Counted from the first letter of the stretch, positions 21,893 to 30,556 are shown. The stretch: DNA of 32,932 nt from WHSW01 sp036794585 (GCA_036794585.1 DAIRGH010000025.1:1-32932), one strand, 5' to 3'. Notes: a model not told the origin generated them from the sequence alone. A program made the numbers and translations.

Positions 21893-22309
21893 CTATCCGC
21901 CGATCAGCCCGAGCTGAAGCGCCTGACCGAGGTCGTCCCGAACCGACCAGTGCTCTATCACCTTGCCGTCCATGACGCGCCAGATGTGGATCTGCTCGGT
22001 GGCGAACTCCTTGCCGGTCGGGGGTTGGCCGAGAAACTCGCCGACGTGCCGCCCGTGCATGGTTACGCGAGCAACGACCTTGTCGTCCTCGCAGAGCTCG
22101 TCCTCGACGTCGGCGTGCATCGGACCCCAAAGCCCGCGTAGCCAGCTGACGGTCTCCTTGAGGCCCTCTGGGCCCTGGGGGTTGTCCGGCGGTGCCTCGT
22201 GGTTCACGAACTCGGGGTGGATGAGTTCGTCGGCAGCGTCTAGGTCTCCCTGCTCGAACAGCTCCTCGAGGACGCGCCGGGCGAGGCGCTTGTTCTCGTC
22301 CGATTTCAT
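21893..22309 (-). CDS. Ester cyclase / SnoaL-like protein
   Basis: This 138-residue NTF2-fold protein has ARRVLEELFEQGDLDAADEL, IHPEFVNHEAPP, then MHGRHVGEFLGQPPTGKEF and IWRVMDGKVIEHW, which is the SnoaL-like polyketide-cyclase pattern. Two ATGs are possible. For the one at 22315 the GGAGG ends one base before it, which is too close. For the one at 22309 the GGAGG is 7 nt upstream, so 22309 (MKSDENKR) is preferred. First gene of the three-gene minus-strand operon. Confidence 0.88.
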   Translation of the reverse strand: MKSDENKRLARRVLEELFEQGDLDAADELIHPEFVNHEAPPDNPQGPEGLKETVSWLRGLWGPMHADVEDELCEDDKVVARVTMHGRHVGEFLGQPPTGKEFATEQIHIWRVMDGKVIEHWSVRDDLGQALQLGLIGG

Positions 22310-22392
22310 CTCCATGCCTCCGTTTCGTGTCGTGCTCTGTCGCGCTGCTCAGGCCCCAGCGCGGGGCATGTTTCTCCTACCCGCCCGGCCTC

Positions 22393-22812
22393 GTGCTTAG
22401 CGCGATTTGCGAGAGAGAGTGGAAGGATCCGCAGAGGGTGTCCCCGCAGGTACTTCTAGGTGTCGGATCACTCTTCAGGCTCGCGGTGGGAGCCGGTTAT
22501 CTTCTGGCTCCCGAAGAAATGTCGCGTAGGGGTTTCGCACCCGATATCCGCGGTCACGCGGACGGGCGCATGAGCACGCGTGGCTTCGGCGCACTTCATC
22601 TCGGTATCGCGGCGGCCACGCTTCGCTCCGCCATTCGCGGCGAAGGGGCCCGGGAGCTCGCGATCTTGAACCTCCTATGCGGGCTCGGGGATACGGCCGC
22701 GACCCTGCTCGAGCGCCGGGAACGAGGGGCGTGGGACCCTGTCGTCCTCGGCAGCGTGCCGGTCGACGCGTTGGACGTTGGATGGTGGGTCAACGTCCTG
22801 CGACGTCTCTGA
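22393..22812 (+). CDS. Small hypothetical membrane protein
   Basis: About 139 residues from GTG 22393; the frame is open from 22327 but the extra N-terminus is not protein-like. Hydrophobic segments include QVLLGVGSLFRLAVGAGYLL, FGALHLGIAAATL, and ELAILNLLCGLGDTAATLL, separated by charged loops (EEMSRRGFAPDIRG). I do not recognise a family. It is probably an inner-membrane protein of three or four helices. No ribosome-binding site is clear. It converges with the iron-permease-like gene. Confidence 0.55.
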   Translation: MLSAICEREWKDPQRVSPQVLLGVGSLFRLAVGAGYLLAPEEMSRRGFAPDIRGHADGRMSTRGFGALHLGIAAATLRSAIRGEGARELAILNLLCGLGDTAATLLERRERGAWDPVVLGSVPVDALDVGWWVNVLRRL

Positions 22813-22836
22813 CCCGCGACAACTGAATCGCCGCGG

Positions 22837-23232
22837 CTAAACCCTTCGCTCAAGCCCGACCGACGCCCGAAGTTCTTCGATCTGACGCTCGAGGATCTCC
22901 CGATCGCCGGTCGCCTCGAACTGCATCAGATCCGCCAGCCCGGCGGCAACCGAATCGATTTTTCGATGCAGCGCGTCGTCGTAGCGCCGTTCTGAGTTTT
23001 GAAGCAGGGCGATGAGCAGGAAGGCCAGCACCGACGTCATCGTGTTGATTACGAGCTGCCACGTGTCGATGCTTTCGAACAGCGCGAGGGTCGGCATCCA
23101 CACCGCAACGACGAGCACCGACGCCGTAAAGAAGATCCCCCGGCTTACGAATCTGGATGTCGCCTGCGCGAAGCGATCAAAGGACCCGGGGCGTCCATGC
23201 CGCGGAATCGGAACCTGCGGCTGCTTGTTCAC
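22837..23232 (-). CDS. Low-affinity iron permease family protein
   Basis: This 131-residue protein has FDRFAQATSRFVSRG, a hydrophobic segment (GIFFTASVLVVAVWMPTLAL), DTWQLVINTMTSVLAFLL as a second segment, then QNSERRYDDALHRKIDSVAA. This is the pattern of PF04120, named after a yeast Fe permease; its bacterial role is unproven. The C-terminal helix (EATGDREILERQIEELRAS) is charged and cytoplasmic. The start is a GTG at 23232. It lies 44 nt downstream of pncB on the same strand. Confidence 0.85.
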   Translation of the reverse strand: MNKQPQVPIPRHGRPGSFDRFAQATSRFVSRGIFFTASVLVVAVWMPTLALFESIDTWQLVINTMTSVLAFLLIALLQNSERRYDDALHRKIDSVAAGLADLMQFEATGDREILERQIEELRASVGLERRV

Positions 23233-23276
23233 AGGGTCGGGTTTCGCCGGCCGTCCGCGAGATCCTCGCCACGGAA

Positions 23277-24626
23277 TCAGACGAACCGCACCGGATACGC
23301 CGGTGGTCCTGCGTCGAGCGTTCGGAACCGCGGCGGAAGCGCGGCGAGCTGCAAGCGCGCGCGCTTGCAGCTCTCGGCCAGCGGTTCTTTGTGGACGATC
23401 TCGCCCGCCCGCATGACGGGAACGAGCAACGGGTCACCCGGGACCTCGCGGTCGACCGGCGCGACGATGTCCTCGACCATCTCGCCGCCGGCCGTGCGAC
23501 GGTAGACCTGCTTCACCCCGCCGCGCGTCTCCTTCAGCGGCGAGCGCTTCTCGACCGCGCGCCAGCTGCCGTCGGCGCGCTGGTCGGCGACGAGCTTGTA
23601 GATGCCGTTGACGACGGGCGAGTCGCGGCTGGTCCCGAGCTCGGTGCCGACTCCCCAGACGTCGACCGGGGCGGCGGCCGCGACGAGCTCAGCGATCCGG
23701 TCCTCGTTCAGATCCCCGCTGGCGGTGATCTGCGTGTCGATATGACCGGACTCATCGAGGAGCCGCCTCGCCGTGCGCGAGAGCTCGAGCAGGTCTCCGG
23801 AATCGAGCCTGATTCCCTTCAGCGGAATCCCGGTGCTGTCGCTCGCCTCGATCGCGTGCCGGATTCCGGTGCGCGAGTCGAAGGTGTCGATGAGCAGGAC
23901 GGCGTTGCCGGGGTGGTCCTGGAGGAAGGCACAGAACGCCTCGAGCTCAGAAGTGAACGACAGGACATAGGAATGGGCCATCGTGCCCACTGGTTCCAAG
24001 CCATAGCGCAGCGCCGCGGCGACGTTCGAGGTGCCAGCGCAACCGGCGATCGCCGCGGAGCGGGCGACCTTCATCGCCGCGTCCAGGCCGTGGTCGCGGC
24101 GCGGCGAGAAGTCGACCACCGACCCATTCCGGGCCGGCTCGCCGCCACCGGCGGCCAGGACCACCCGGGCGGCCTTGGTGGCCACCATCGTCTGGAAGTT
24201 GATCTGGTTGAGGATCAGCGTCTCGACCAGCTGGGCCTCGATCCGCGGTGCGGTCACTCGCAGGATCGGCTCGTCGGCGAAGAACACGGTGCCCTCCGGG
24301 AGCGCGTCGATGTCGCCGCGAAAGCGAAACGCCGCCAGGTAGTCGAGGAACTGGGCGTTGAACCCGCGGCTTTCCAGATAGGCAAGCTCGGGAGCGGGAA
24401 ACCGCACGGCCTCGATCAGCTCGAGGGTCGGACCGAGGCCGGCTGCAAGCAGCCACTGCCGGGCGGAGGGCAGGTGTCGCGTGAAGTGCTCGAAGACCGC
24501 CGTCTGGTTCATGCCACGGCGGAGGTAACTCGCCGCCATCGTGAGCTGGTACTGATCGGTGAGCAAGCCGATCTGGCCAAGGTCGAGCAGCCCCGGATCT
24601 GAGAAGTCGGCCGCCGTGCGTGCCAC
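23277..24626 (-). CDS. pncB: Nicotinate phosphoribosyltransferase
   Basis: This 449-residue protein catalyses nicotinate + PRPP to nicotinate mononucleotide in NAD salvage. Family marks are LLTDQYQLTMAASYLRRG at the N-terminus, NQINFQTMVATKAARVV, DFSPRRDHGLDAAMKVAR and GTSNVAAALRYGLEPVGTMAHS (around the catalytic His). LLIDTFDSRTG, KGIRLDSGDL and GVGTELGTSRDSP follow near the PRPP site. The length is usual for the prokaryotic form. The start is a GTG at 24626, 14 nt after the nicotinamidase stop, so the two make a salvage operon. Confidence 0.93.
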   Translation of the reverse strand: MARTAADFSDPGLLDLGQIGLLTDQYQLTMAASYLRRGMNQTAVFEHFTRHLPSARQWLLAAGLGPTLELIEAVRFPAPELAYLESRGFNAQFLDYLAAFRFRGDIDALPEGTVFFADEPILRVTAPRIEAQLVETLILNQINFQTMVATKAARVVLAAGGGEPARNGSVVDFSPRRDHGLDAAMKVARSAAIAGCAGTSNVAAALRYGLEPVGTMAHSYVLSFTSELEAFCAFLQDHPGNAVLLIDTFDSRTGIRHAIEASDSTGIPLKGIRLDSGDLLELSRTARRLLDESGHIDTQITASGDLNEDRIAELVAAAAPVDVWGVGTELGTSRDSPVVNGIYKLVADQRADGSWRAVEKRSPLKETRGGVKQVYRRTAGGEMVEDIVAPVDREVPGDPLLVPVMRAGEIVHKEPLAESCKRARLQLAALPPRFRTLDAGPPAYPVRFV

Positions 24627-24640
24627 GCCGCGGCTCAGCC

Positions 24641-25180
24641 TCAGCTGATGCTCGCGCCGGCCCGCACGAGCTCGTCGATCGCCCGGTCGGAGTCGCCCGG
24701 CTCGGCGTCGATGCCGCGGATGCCGGCGGTGTCGATCACCACCTCGAATCCGTGCCGCAGCGCGTCGAGGGCGGTGTGCTTGACGCAGTAATCGGTCGCT
24801 AACCCGACGACCGTGACCCGCTCGATCCGGTGCGTTCGAAGCACGGCCTCGAGCTCCGTCGCTTCGAAGCTCGAGTATCCCTCCAGGTCCGGCCGATAGC
24901 CGGCGTCGACGACGACGTCGACCTTCTCGCGTGCGATCCGGGCGTCGAGTTCGGCGCCGGCGGTGTCCTGGACGCAGTGCTGTGGCCAGGGCCCGCCCTG
25001 ATCCCGAAACGATCCGTGGTCAGGCGGATGCCAGTCCCGCGTCGCGACGACCAAGTCGAAGCGGTCGCTGGCGAGGAGCTCGTTCACCCGCGCCAGGACC
25101 TCGTCGCCGCGCGGCACCGGAAGGGCTCCGCCCGGAAGAAAGTCGTTCTGAAGATCGACGATCAGTAGCGCCTCGCGCAT
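24641..25180 (-). CDS. pncA: Nicotinamidase-like cysteine hydrolase
   Basis: This 179-residue isochorismatase-fold protein converts nicotinamide to nicotinate if active. Visible are D9 in LLIVDLQNDF, the metal ligands D49, H51 and H55 in ATRDWHPPDH, GGPWPQHCVQ, and the nucleophile C132 in GLATDYCVKHTALDA. At the position of the usual catalytic lysine (K-G before the Y-S-x-F motif) the protein reads VVDAGYRPDLEGYSSF, with Ala93 in place of Lys. It may be impaired or use another residue. The ATG at 25180 has GAGGTGA just upstream. It is paired with pncB, which supports the nicotinamidase role. Confidence 0.85.
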   Translation of the reverse strand: MREALLIVDLQNDFLPGGALPVPRGDEVLARVNELLASDRFDLVVATRDWHPPDHGSFRDQGGPWPQHCVQDTAGAELDARIAREKVDVVVDAGYRPDLEGYSSFEATELEAVLRTHRIERVTVVGLATDYCVKHTALDALRHGFEVVIDTAGIRGIDAEPGDSDRAIDELVRAGASIS

Positions 25181-26024
25181 CGGTCACCTCGCAACTACCG
25201 AGACCGCGACAGCCGCCGGCTGATTCGCGCCCGCGCAAGACGATAGCGGCGCCGTGCTGCATCGAGTCCATCGCCGGCATGGCGTCGCCGGGGATCGTCA
25301 GGCCGGGCACATCCTCCGGCGCGAACACGACCGCGAGCCCGAGCACCACGAGGACCACCGCCACACCGCGCATGGCGATCGCCTTCCACGGCAGCAGCCT
25401 CTCGATCGCAATCAGCGCCGCCACCACGGCCATCCAGCCGATGCTCATCACGCCGAGCGCGATCAGCGCCGCCATCATCGCCCAACAGCAGCCGACGCAG
25501 AACCCACCGAACTCGATCCCCGACCGAAGTTCCCCCAAGCGCCCGCGGCGGCTGGGCGTAAGCCGGGTGCGGCACCGGTCGAGACAGGACTCCTTGACCG
25601 CCGTGAGCTGGTACAGGCCCGCGGCGACGATCACGCCGCCGGCGACGTAGGGCCCCGCATCGTCCCAGCCGAGGAACCCGGCGTCGAGGGAGCGCGCGCC
25701 CTCGACGATCGCGTATGCGAGCACCCCGGCGGCGGTCCAGGACACGAGGTAGCCCGCGACGAACGCCGACCTCGTGGTGAGCGATCCCCGGCGATCCACC
25801 ACCCTCGGCGAGATCGACGGGAGCATCATCGCCACCATCATCGTCACCCAGACGACGGCGAACCAGCCGAGGCCGCCGAGATCGGTCCCCGGCCCGGCGT
25901 CCATCCCGTCCATCCTTGCGACGGTGATCGCCCATCCAGCGGCGGCGAGCACGAGGAGGAGCGGCAGGGCGAGCTGGCTCAGCCCCTGCACGGGCGGCGT
26001 TGAGCGGAATGCTGCGGACTCCAT
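25020..26024 (-). CDS. DUF2182 integral membrane protein, frame running into pncA
   Basis: About 334 residues from ATG 26024; the TTG-started extension to 26099 is not family-like. Transmembrane segments include LALPLLLVLAAAGWAI, WFAVVWVTMMVAMMLPS, YLVSWTAAGVLAYAI and VIVAAGLYQLTAVKESC. The family mark FGGFCVGCCWAMMAALIALG and AVVLVVLGLAVVFAPE follow; the Cys/Met-rich motifs fit the 'predicted metal-binding membrane protein' label. The recognisable domain ends near VPGLTIPGD at about 25290. The remainder (about 90 residues) is Arg/Gly/Ser-rich and overlaps pncA by 161 bp in another frame. A lost stop or frameshift is likely: a TAG lies just before pncA one frame over. Confidence 0.8.
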   Translation of the reverse strand: MESAAFRSTPPVQGLSQLALPLLLVLAAAGWAITVARMDGMDAGPGTDLGGLGWFAVVWVTMMVAMMLPSISPRVVDRRGSLTTRSAFVAGYLVSWTAAGVLAYAIVEGARSLDAGFLGWDDAGPYVAGGVIVAAGLYQLTAVKESCLDRCRTRLTPSRRGRLGELRSGIEFGGFCVGCCWAMMAALIALGVMSIGWMAVVAALIAIERLLPWKAIAMRGVAVVLVVLGLAVVFAPEDVPGLTIPGDAMPAMDSMQHGAAIVLRGRESAGGCRGLGSCEVTDARGATDRRSSERLSSGRSPSGAARRRGPGAGERAPRQRPLRLGRRDAGLASA

Positions 26025-26116
26025 CGAGGACCGAGATATCACAACGGACTGCGATGAGTCAGCGCCGCGCCGAGGGTCTAAGTTGGTGATGAAGCCCAAA
26101 CAGAGAGGAGCAAGAG

Positions 26117-26854
26117 ATGCCTGAGCACACGACTGGTACTCGCGAGGAATGGCAGGCGGCCCGCGACGAGCTGGCGAAGCTCGAGACCCAGCACGCCGAG
26201 CTGAACGAGGAGATCAAGAGCAAGCGGCTGGAACTCCCGTGGGTCCCGGTCGAGAAGGAGTACGAATTCGACACCGAGGACGGCAAGAAGACCCTCGCCG
26301 AGCTCTTCGACGGCCGCTCGCAGCTGCTCGCCTACAACATCATGTACGGGCCCGACTACTCCCTAGGTGCGTGCCCCGGATGCACGAGCCTCGGCGACGA
26401 GTTCTCGGGCGGTCTGATCCACATGAACAAGCGAGACGTGACGTTTCTCTGCTTCTCGCGTGCGCCGATCGATCGGCTCACCGCGTACAAGCAGCGGATG
26501 GGCTGGCAGTTCCCCTATGTCTCGACCTACGACACCGACTTCCCCTGGGACTTCGGGCTCGCTATGACCGAGGAGCAGGCAAACGAGATCCCCGAGGTGA
26601 AGGAGATGATCGACAACCCGCCGGAGTGGCTTCGGGACTGGGGCGAGCAGGTCGGGGCGGAGCTCAAGGACGGCCTGCGCGAGGGCCCGGGCTACATCGC
26701 GTTCGCGCGCGAGAACGGGACCGTCTACCACACGTACACCGTGATGGCGCCCGATCCGTTCGTTCAGCCCCACTTCGGCATGCTGCTCGAGCGGACTCCG
26801 AAGCCCCAGCCCGAGGAGCCTCGGGCCTGGCGCAAGGACGAGTATCCGGACTGA
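26117..26854 (+). CDS. DUF899 family thioredoxin-like protein
   Basis: This 245-residue protein has a charged helical N-terminus (REEWQAARDELAKLETQ), then KEYEFDTEDGKKTLAELFDG. The diagnostic YNIMYGPDYSLGACPGCTS carries C86-x-x-C89. DVTFLCFSRAPIDRLTAYKQ, WQFPYVSTYDTDFPWDF and GTVYHTYTVMAPDP complete the family pattern. The fold is thioredoxin-like, so a thiol-disulfide role is plausible, but the function is not established. GAGGAG (26105-26110) precedes the ATG. It is divergent from the DUF2182 gene. Confidence 0.9.
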   Translation: MPEHTTGTREEWQAARDELAKLETQHAELNEEIKSKRLELPWVPVEKEYEFDTEDGKKTLAELFDGRSQLLAYNIMYGPDYSLGACPGCTSLGDEFSGGLIHMNKRDVTFLCFSRAPIDRLTAYKQRMGWQFPYVSTYDTDFPWDFGLAMTEEQANEIPEVKEMIDNPPEWLRDWGEQVGAELKDGLREGPGYIAFARENGTVYHTYTVMAPDPFVQPHFGMLLERTPKPQPEEPRAWRKDEYPD

Positions 26855-26911
26855 CCTGCCGGTCGCGGCTCGGCCGCAAGGTTTTCAGGCCCCAAGCGCA
26901 CTAGGGAATCA

Positions 26912-27511
26912 GTGAGCACGAAGCCCGAGAGTCTTGGCCGGGCCGCGATCGCGCCCGCGTTGGAACGCTTTCGCGCCGGCGACCCCGCGGCCGCCGAGGT
27001 GCTGGCGCGTCGCGCCTGCCGGCTCGCCCTGCGAACCGCCGCCGCGATCCTCCGCAGCCGCGAGGAGGCATCGGACGTGGCCCAGGACGTTGCCGTGGAG
27101 GTCCTGCGGTCGGCTCGCAAGCTTCGCGATCCGGATGCCTTCGACGCCTGGGTGCACCGAATCACGGTCCGGAAGGTGCTGGCCTGGCTTCGGCGTCGCC
27201 GCAGGACTCAGGCCGCGGAGACCCCGCTGGCGCTGCTGCCGGAGGCGGGCCACCCGGCGGCGCCGGAGGGGAGCGACCGCGACGCAATGCTCGCCGCCCG
27301 CCAGGTGCTCGCCGCCGCCCTCGCGGAGCTGCCAGCCAACCAGCGGCTGGCGCTCGCGCTTCGCTACGTGCACGACCTGCCGGACGCGGAGATCGCCCGC
27401 GCGCTCGGCTGCCGGCCCGGAAGCGTTCACTCCCTGCTTTCTCGCGGACGCGCCTCACTGCGTCGCGACACCCAGCTCGCCGAACTCGCCCTCGCAATCG
27501 CAGGAGGTTGA
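26912..27511 (+). CDS. RNA polymerase sigma factor, ECF-like
   Basis: This 199-residue sigma-70-family protein has region 2 at about residues 20-95 (AILRSREEASDVAQDVAVEV, FDAWVHRITVRKVLAWLRRR). Region 4 is at about 135-190 (ELPANQRLALALRYVHDL, AEIARALGCRPGSVHSLLSRG). Regions 1.1 and 3 are missing, as in ECF sigma factors. The start is a GTG at 26912 without a strong ribosome-binding site. It is followed after 2 nt by a single-span membrane protein, the usual place for an anti-sigma factor. Confidence 0.9.
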   Translation: MSTKPESLGRAAIAPALERFRAGDPAAAEVLARRACRLALRTAAAILRSREEASDVAQDVAVEVLRSARKLRDPDAFDAWVHRITVRKVLAWLRRRRRTQAAETPLALLPEAGHPAAPEGSDRDAMLAARQVLAAALAELPANQRLALALRYVHDLPDAEIARALGCRPGSVHSLLSRGRASLRRDTQLAELALAIAGG

Positions 27512-27513
27512 CG

Positions 27514-28374
27514 ATGTCCTTCCCCACAGACGAGAGCGTGATCGAGGCGACGTTCGCCCCCGCCCGCAGCCTCGAGCCCACCGATCGAGAGGTCGCCAAC
27601 GTGGTCGCTCGCGCGACCTCACGCCCGGGCCCGCTTCGCCGTCGCCGCGAGGCTTCGGTCGGCTGGAGCCGGCGTCGCGTCGCCGCCTGGGCGCTGACGG
27701 CAGCGCTGCTGCTCGTAGGGGGCGCGTACGCGGTCCCACCCACACGCGCGGCGCTCGACGACATCGCCGGCTCGTTCTCGGATTGGATCAGCGGCGACAC
27801 GGAGGCTGGGCCGGGCCGGCCGCTCGGTGCGAACGAGCAGGCGCCCGACTGGGTCCGTGACCCGCGCTTCGTTGGCGATCCGCGGGTGATCGCCGAGGCC
27901 GACGGCTACAAGCTCTACGCCGCCGTGATGCGGGACGGCAGCGTCGAATTCGACCTCGGCAACACCGGCGTCGGCCTCGGCTTCGAGCCGAACGGGTTCG
28001 AGCAGCGGGCGCTCTACGTTCTCGGTCCGGGCTCGATGGCGAACGCCGACGAGCACGGCCATGTGCCGCTGTTCGGGGTGACCGCCCGGTCGATCCGGAG
28101 CGTCGAGCTGACCTACGAATCAGGCCCCCCGCTTCGGCTCGACCGCGTCGACGGCGGCTTCGTCCTGCTCGCGGAGCCAGACCGCGCTCCCCGCGAGGTG
28201 ATTGCTTTCGACGCCGAGGGAAACGAGGTGGCGGGTGAGCTCGTCGACGACAGCGACCACTACGGACCGAGGATCGACTGGAGCCAGTACGGGCCGCCCG
28301 CGCCCCGCGTGACCTCGGAGTGCCAACCCGGCAGCGCGGGCCCGACGCCGCCGCCGGAATGTGGGACCCGATGA
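27514..28374 (+). CDS. Single-span membrane protein, putative regulator of the adjacent sigma factor
   Basis: This 286-residue protein has a cytoplasmic N-terminus rich in Arg up to about residue 52 (RPGPLRRRREASVGWSRRR). One membrane segment follows (AAWALTAALLLVGGAYAV, about 54-72), then an exported domain with beta-rich sequence (DGYKLYAAVMRDGSVEFDLG) and a Pro-rich C-terminus. No zinc anti-sigma H-x3-C-x2-C motif is seen, so if it is an anti-sigma it is of another kind. The ATG at 27514 follows GGAGG (27503-27507) and lies 2 nt after the sigma stop, so the genes are coupled. Confidence 0.75.
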   Translation: MSFPTDESVIEATFAPARSLEPTDREVANVVARATSRPGPLRRRREASVGWSRRRVAAWALTAALLLVGGAYAVPPTRAALDDIAGSFSDWISGDTEAGPGRPLGANEQAPDWVRDPRFVGDPRVIAEADGYKLYAAVMRDGSVEFDLGNTGVGLGFEPNGFEQRALYVLGPGSMANADEHGHVPLFGVTARSIRSVELTYESGPPLRLDRVDGGFVLLAEPDRAPREVIAFDAEGNEVAGELVDDSDHYGPRIDWSQYGPPAPRVTSECQPGSAGPTPPPECGTR

Positions 28375-28579
28375 CTGCCGGCGGCATCCTGATCGACATC
28401 GAGTCGTCCGAGACGATCGCCGGGGGCTCTCGATGCCGCACTCACCCCGGTGGCATCGCGACCGACTCTGGCTGCTCGGGTCGGGCGAGAGGTGTGCCGG
28501 AGGTCGAGCTCTTCGAACGTGCGCGACCTCACGCCCCGCGATAGGGTGGGCCGGAGCACGGAGGTCGAGACAGGACAGG

Positions 28580-30556
28580 ATGTCTGCACGGGCGAAACGT
28601 AGGGAGCGCGAGCGTCGCCTCCGACGGGAGCGGCGGCGGAAGTCGACGGCGGCGATCGGTGCGACGACGATCGGGGCGGCCGTTCTGGCGCCGGGCGCGG
28701 CGGCCGACACGTTCACGGTCGAGAACCTCGAGAACAACGGCCCGGGGACCCTTCGCCGCGCGGTCAACGACGCGAACGCGAACGCCGGACTCGACCGGGT
28801 CGTGTTCCAGTCGAGCCTGAGCGGCCAGCTGACGCTGAACAGCCAGGTCTACATCAGCGACGGGGTCGAGATCGCCGGCCCCGGCGCCAAGCAGGTGAGG
28901 CTCGACGCCGAGGGCGCCGATCGCATCCTCAACCTCTATGGGCTGCCCGCCGGCAACCGGCGCGTCGCGGTCGCGGACCTGACGCTCGCGGACGGCGCGG
29001 CCGACTACGGAGGGGCGATCTACAGCGTCGACGCGGACCTGGAGATCGCCCGCTCGACGATCACCGGCAACGCCGCGACCGCGGCGGGTGGCGCCGTCTA
29101 CAGCTTGAACTCGTCGCTCACGCTCGCCGACACCGACGTGACCTCCAACAGCTCCGAGGGCTACGGAGGCGGCGTCTACGCCGCCGGCTCTGAGATCGAG
29201 ATCGCCGACAGCAACGTCGCCTACAACTATGCCGACGCCTCCGGCGGCGGCATCGCCGCCGCGAGCAGCCCGTTGGAGGTACGCAGGACCAGCTTCGGCG
29301 GCAACGAATCGCTTGGCTCCGGCGGCGGGGTCTACGTGTACGGGGATCCGGACATCGCGCCGGCTTCCGTCGACATCGCCGATAGCTCGCTGTTCGCCAA
29401 CTACGCTCGCTCCGACGGCGGCGGCATCTACCTGGCCGCGAGCGGGGCGATGACGGTCACGCGGACGACCGTCTCGGGCAACGACGCCAATCGAAACGGC
29501 GGCGGCTTGGCGGTCGGCACCCAGACGAAGGGTGGCGCGGTGAGGATCAGCGACAGCACGCTGTCCGGCAACCGGGCTGTGCGGCGAGACGGCGGCGGGG
29601 TCTTCATCGCCGGGCCCCAGGGCGAAACGCTCCTGCAGAGCGTCACGATCTCGGGGAACGCGGCCGGTCGGAGCGGCGGCGGCGCCTCGGTGTACAACGC
29701 TTACGACACCCCGGTCGCGGTCCGGAACTCGACCGTCGTCGGCAACCACGCCGGCTCGCTGCTCTACGGGGGCGGGGGCATCTATCAGTACGGGGGAAAC
29801 GTCCCCGGCGGCCCGGCGGGCGACACCATGGTGCTGTCGAGCACGATCGTCGCCGACAACGCGGCGTCCGTGGACCCGGATCTCGGCGGCGGGGGCGGCG
29901 GCTACAGCTACTTCCGGGCGGGCTTCAACCTGGTCGAGACGAGGCCGTACCTCGCCACATTCAGCGGCGACCCCGCCGGCTCCAACGTCGTCGGCGAGGA
30001 CCCCTCTCTCGGACCCCTGTACGACAACGGCGGGGCCACGTACACCCACGAGCCGTACGGCGACAGCCCGGCGCTCGACGCCGGGGTCGCCAACGGCCTC
30101 GCGCAGGACCAGCGGGATAGCGCCCGCACGATCGACCTGCCGGGCAAGAGCGCGCGCGGATCGGACGCGACCGACATCGGCTCCGTCGAGGCCGTGGTCT
30201 GCCAGGACCGCTCGGCGACGGCGGCGCAGGGATCGCCGGCATCCGACCAGCTCGACGGCACCGGCCAGCGCGACCTGCTGCTAGCAGGAGCCGGGAACGA
30301 TCAGCTTCGCGGCCGCGCGAAGGGGGATTGCCTGGCGGGTGGCGACGGCAATGACAGCGCGAGCGGGAACGGCGGGAAGGACGAGCTCCGTGGCGGCCCC
30401 GGCCGCGACACGTTACGCGGCAACGCGGGCAAGGACCGCCTCCTGGCCGCGGGCAACGGCCGGGACCGCGTCGATTGCGGGCCGGGGAAGGACGTCGCCC
30501 ACGTCGATTCCAAGGATCAGGTGGCCGCCGACTGCGAGAAGGTGAAGGGCGCCTAG
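28580..30556 (+). CDS. Secreted right-handed beta-helix protein with RTX-like tail
   Basis: This 658-residue protein is a paralogue of the one at 16944. The N-terminus is extremely basic (MSARAKRRERERRLRRERRR), followed by GATTIGAAVLAPGAAA as signal sequence and DTFTVENLENNGPGTLRRAV as the first coil. The beta-helix repeats (STITGNAAT, SGGG, STLSGNRAV) run to about residue 520. The C-terminal 110 residues hold RTX-like units (GAGNDQLRG, GDGNDSASG, GGPGRDTLRG), more variable and closer to classical G-G-x-G-x-D than in the paralogue, plus Cys residues (VDCGPGKD, AADCEK) that may form disulfides. It lies 205 nt after the sigma/membrane pair; the gap has no gene. Probably a surface or secreted binding protein. 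Confidence 0.85.
   Translation: MSARAKRRERERRLRRERRRKSTAAIGATTIGAAVLAPGAAADTFTVENLENNGPGTLRRAVNDANANAGLDRVVFQSSLSGQLTLNSQVYISDGVEIAGPGAKQVRLDAEGADRILNLYGLPAGNRRVAVADLTLADGAADYGGAIYSVDADLEIARSTITGNAATAAGGAVYSLNSSLTLADTDVTSNSSEGYGGGVYAAGSEIEIADSNVAYNYADASGGGIAAASSPLEVRRTSFGGNESLGSGGGVYVYGDPDIAPASVDIADSSLFANYARSDGGGIYLAASGAMTVTRTTVSGNDANRNGGGLAVGTQTKGGAVRISDSTLSGNRAVRRDGGGVFIAGPQGETLLQSVTISGNAAGRSGGGASVYNAYDTPVAVRNSTVVGNHAGSLLYGGGGIYQYGGNVPGGPAGDTMVLSSTIVADNAASVDPDLGGGGGGYSYFRAGFNLVETRPYLATFSGDPAGSNVVGEDPSLGPLYDNGGATYTHEPYGDSPALDAGVANGLAQDQRDSARTIDLPGKSARGSDATDIGSVEAVVCQDRSATAAQGSPASDQLDGTGQRDLLLAGAGNDQLRGRAKGDCLAGGDGNDSASGNGGKDELRGGPGRDTLRGNAGKDRLLAAGNGRDRVDCGPGKDVAHVDSKDQVAADCEKVKGA

Noticed and set aside
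23157..24602. 481-residue plus-strand ORF
   Set aside because: Antisense to pncB, which has clear family motifs on the minus strand.
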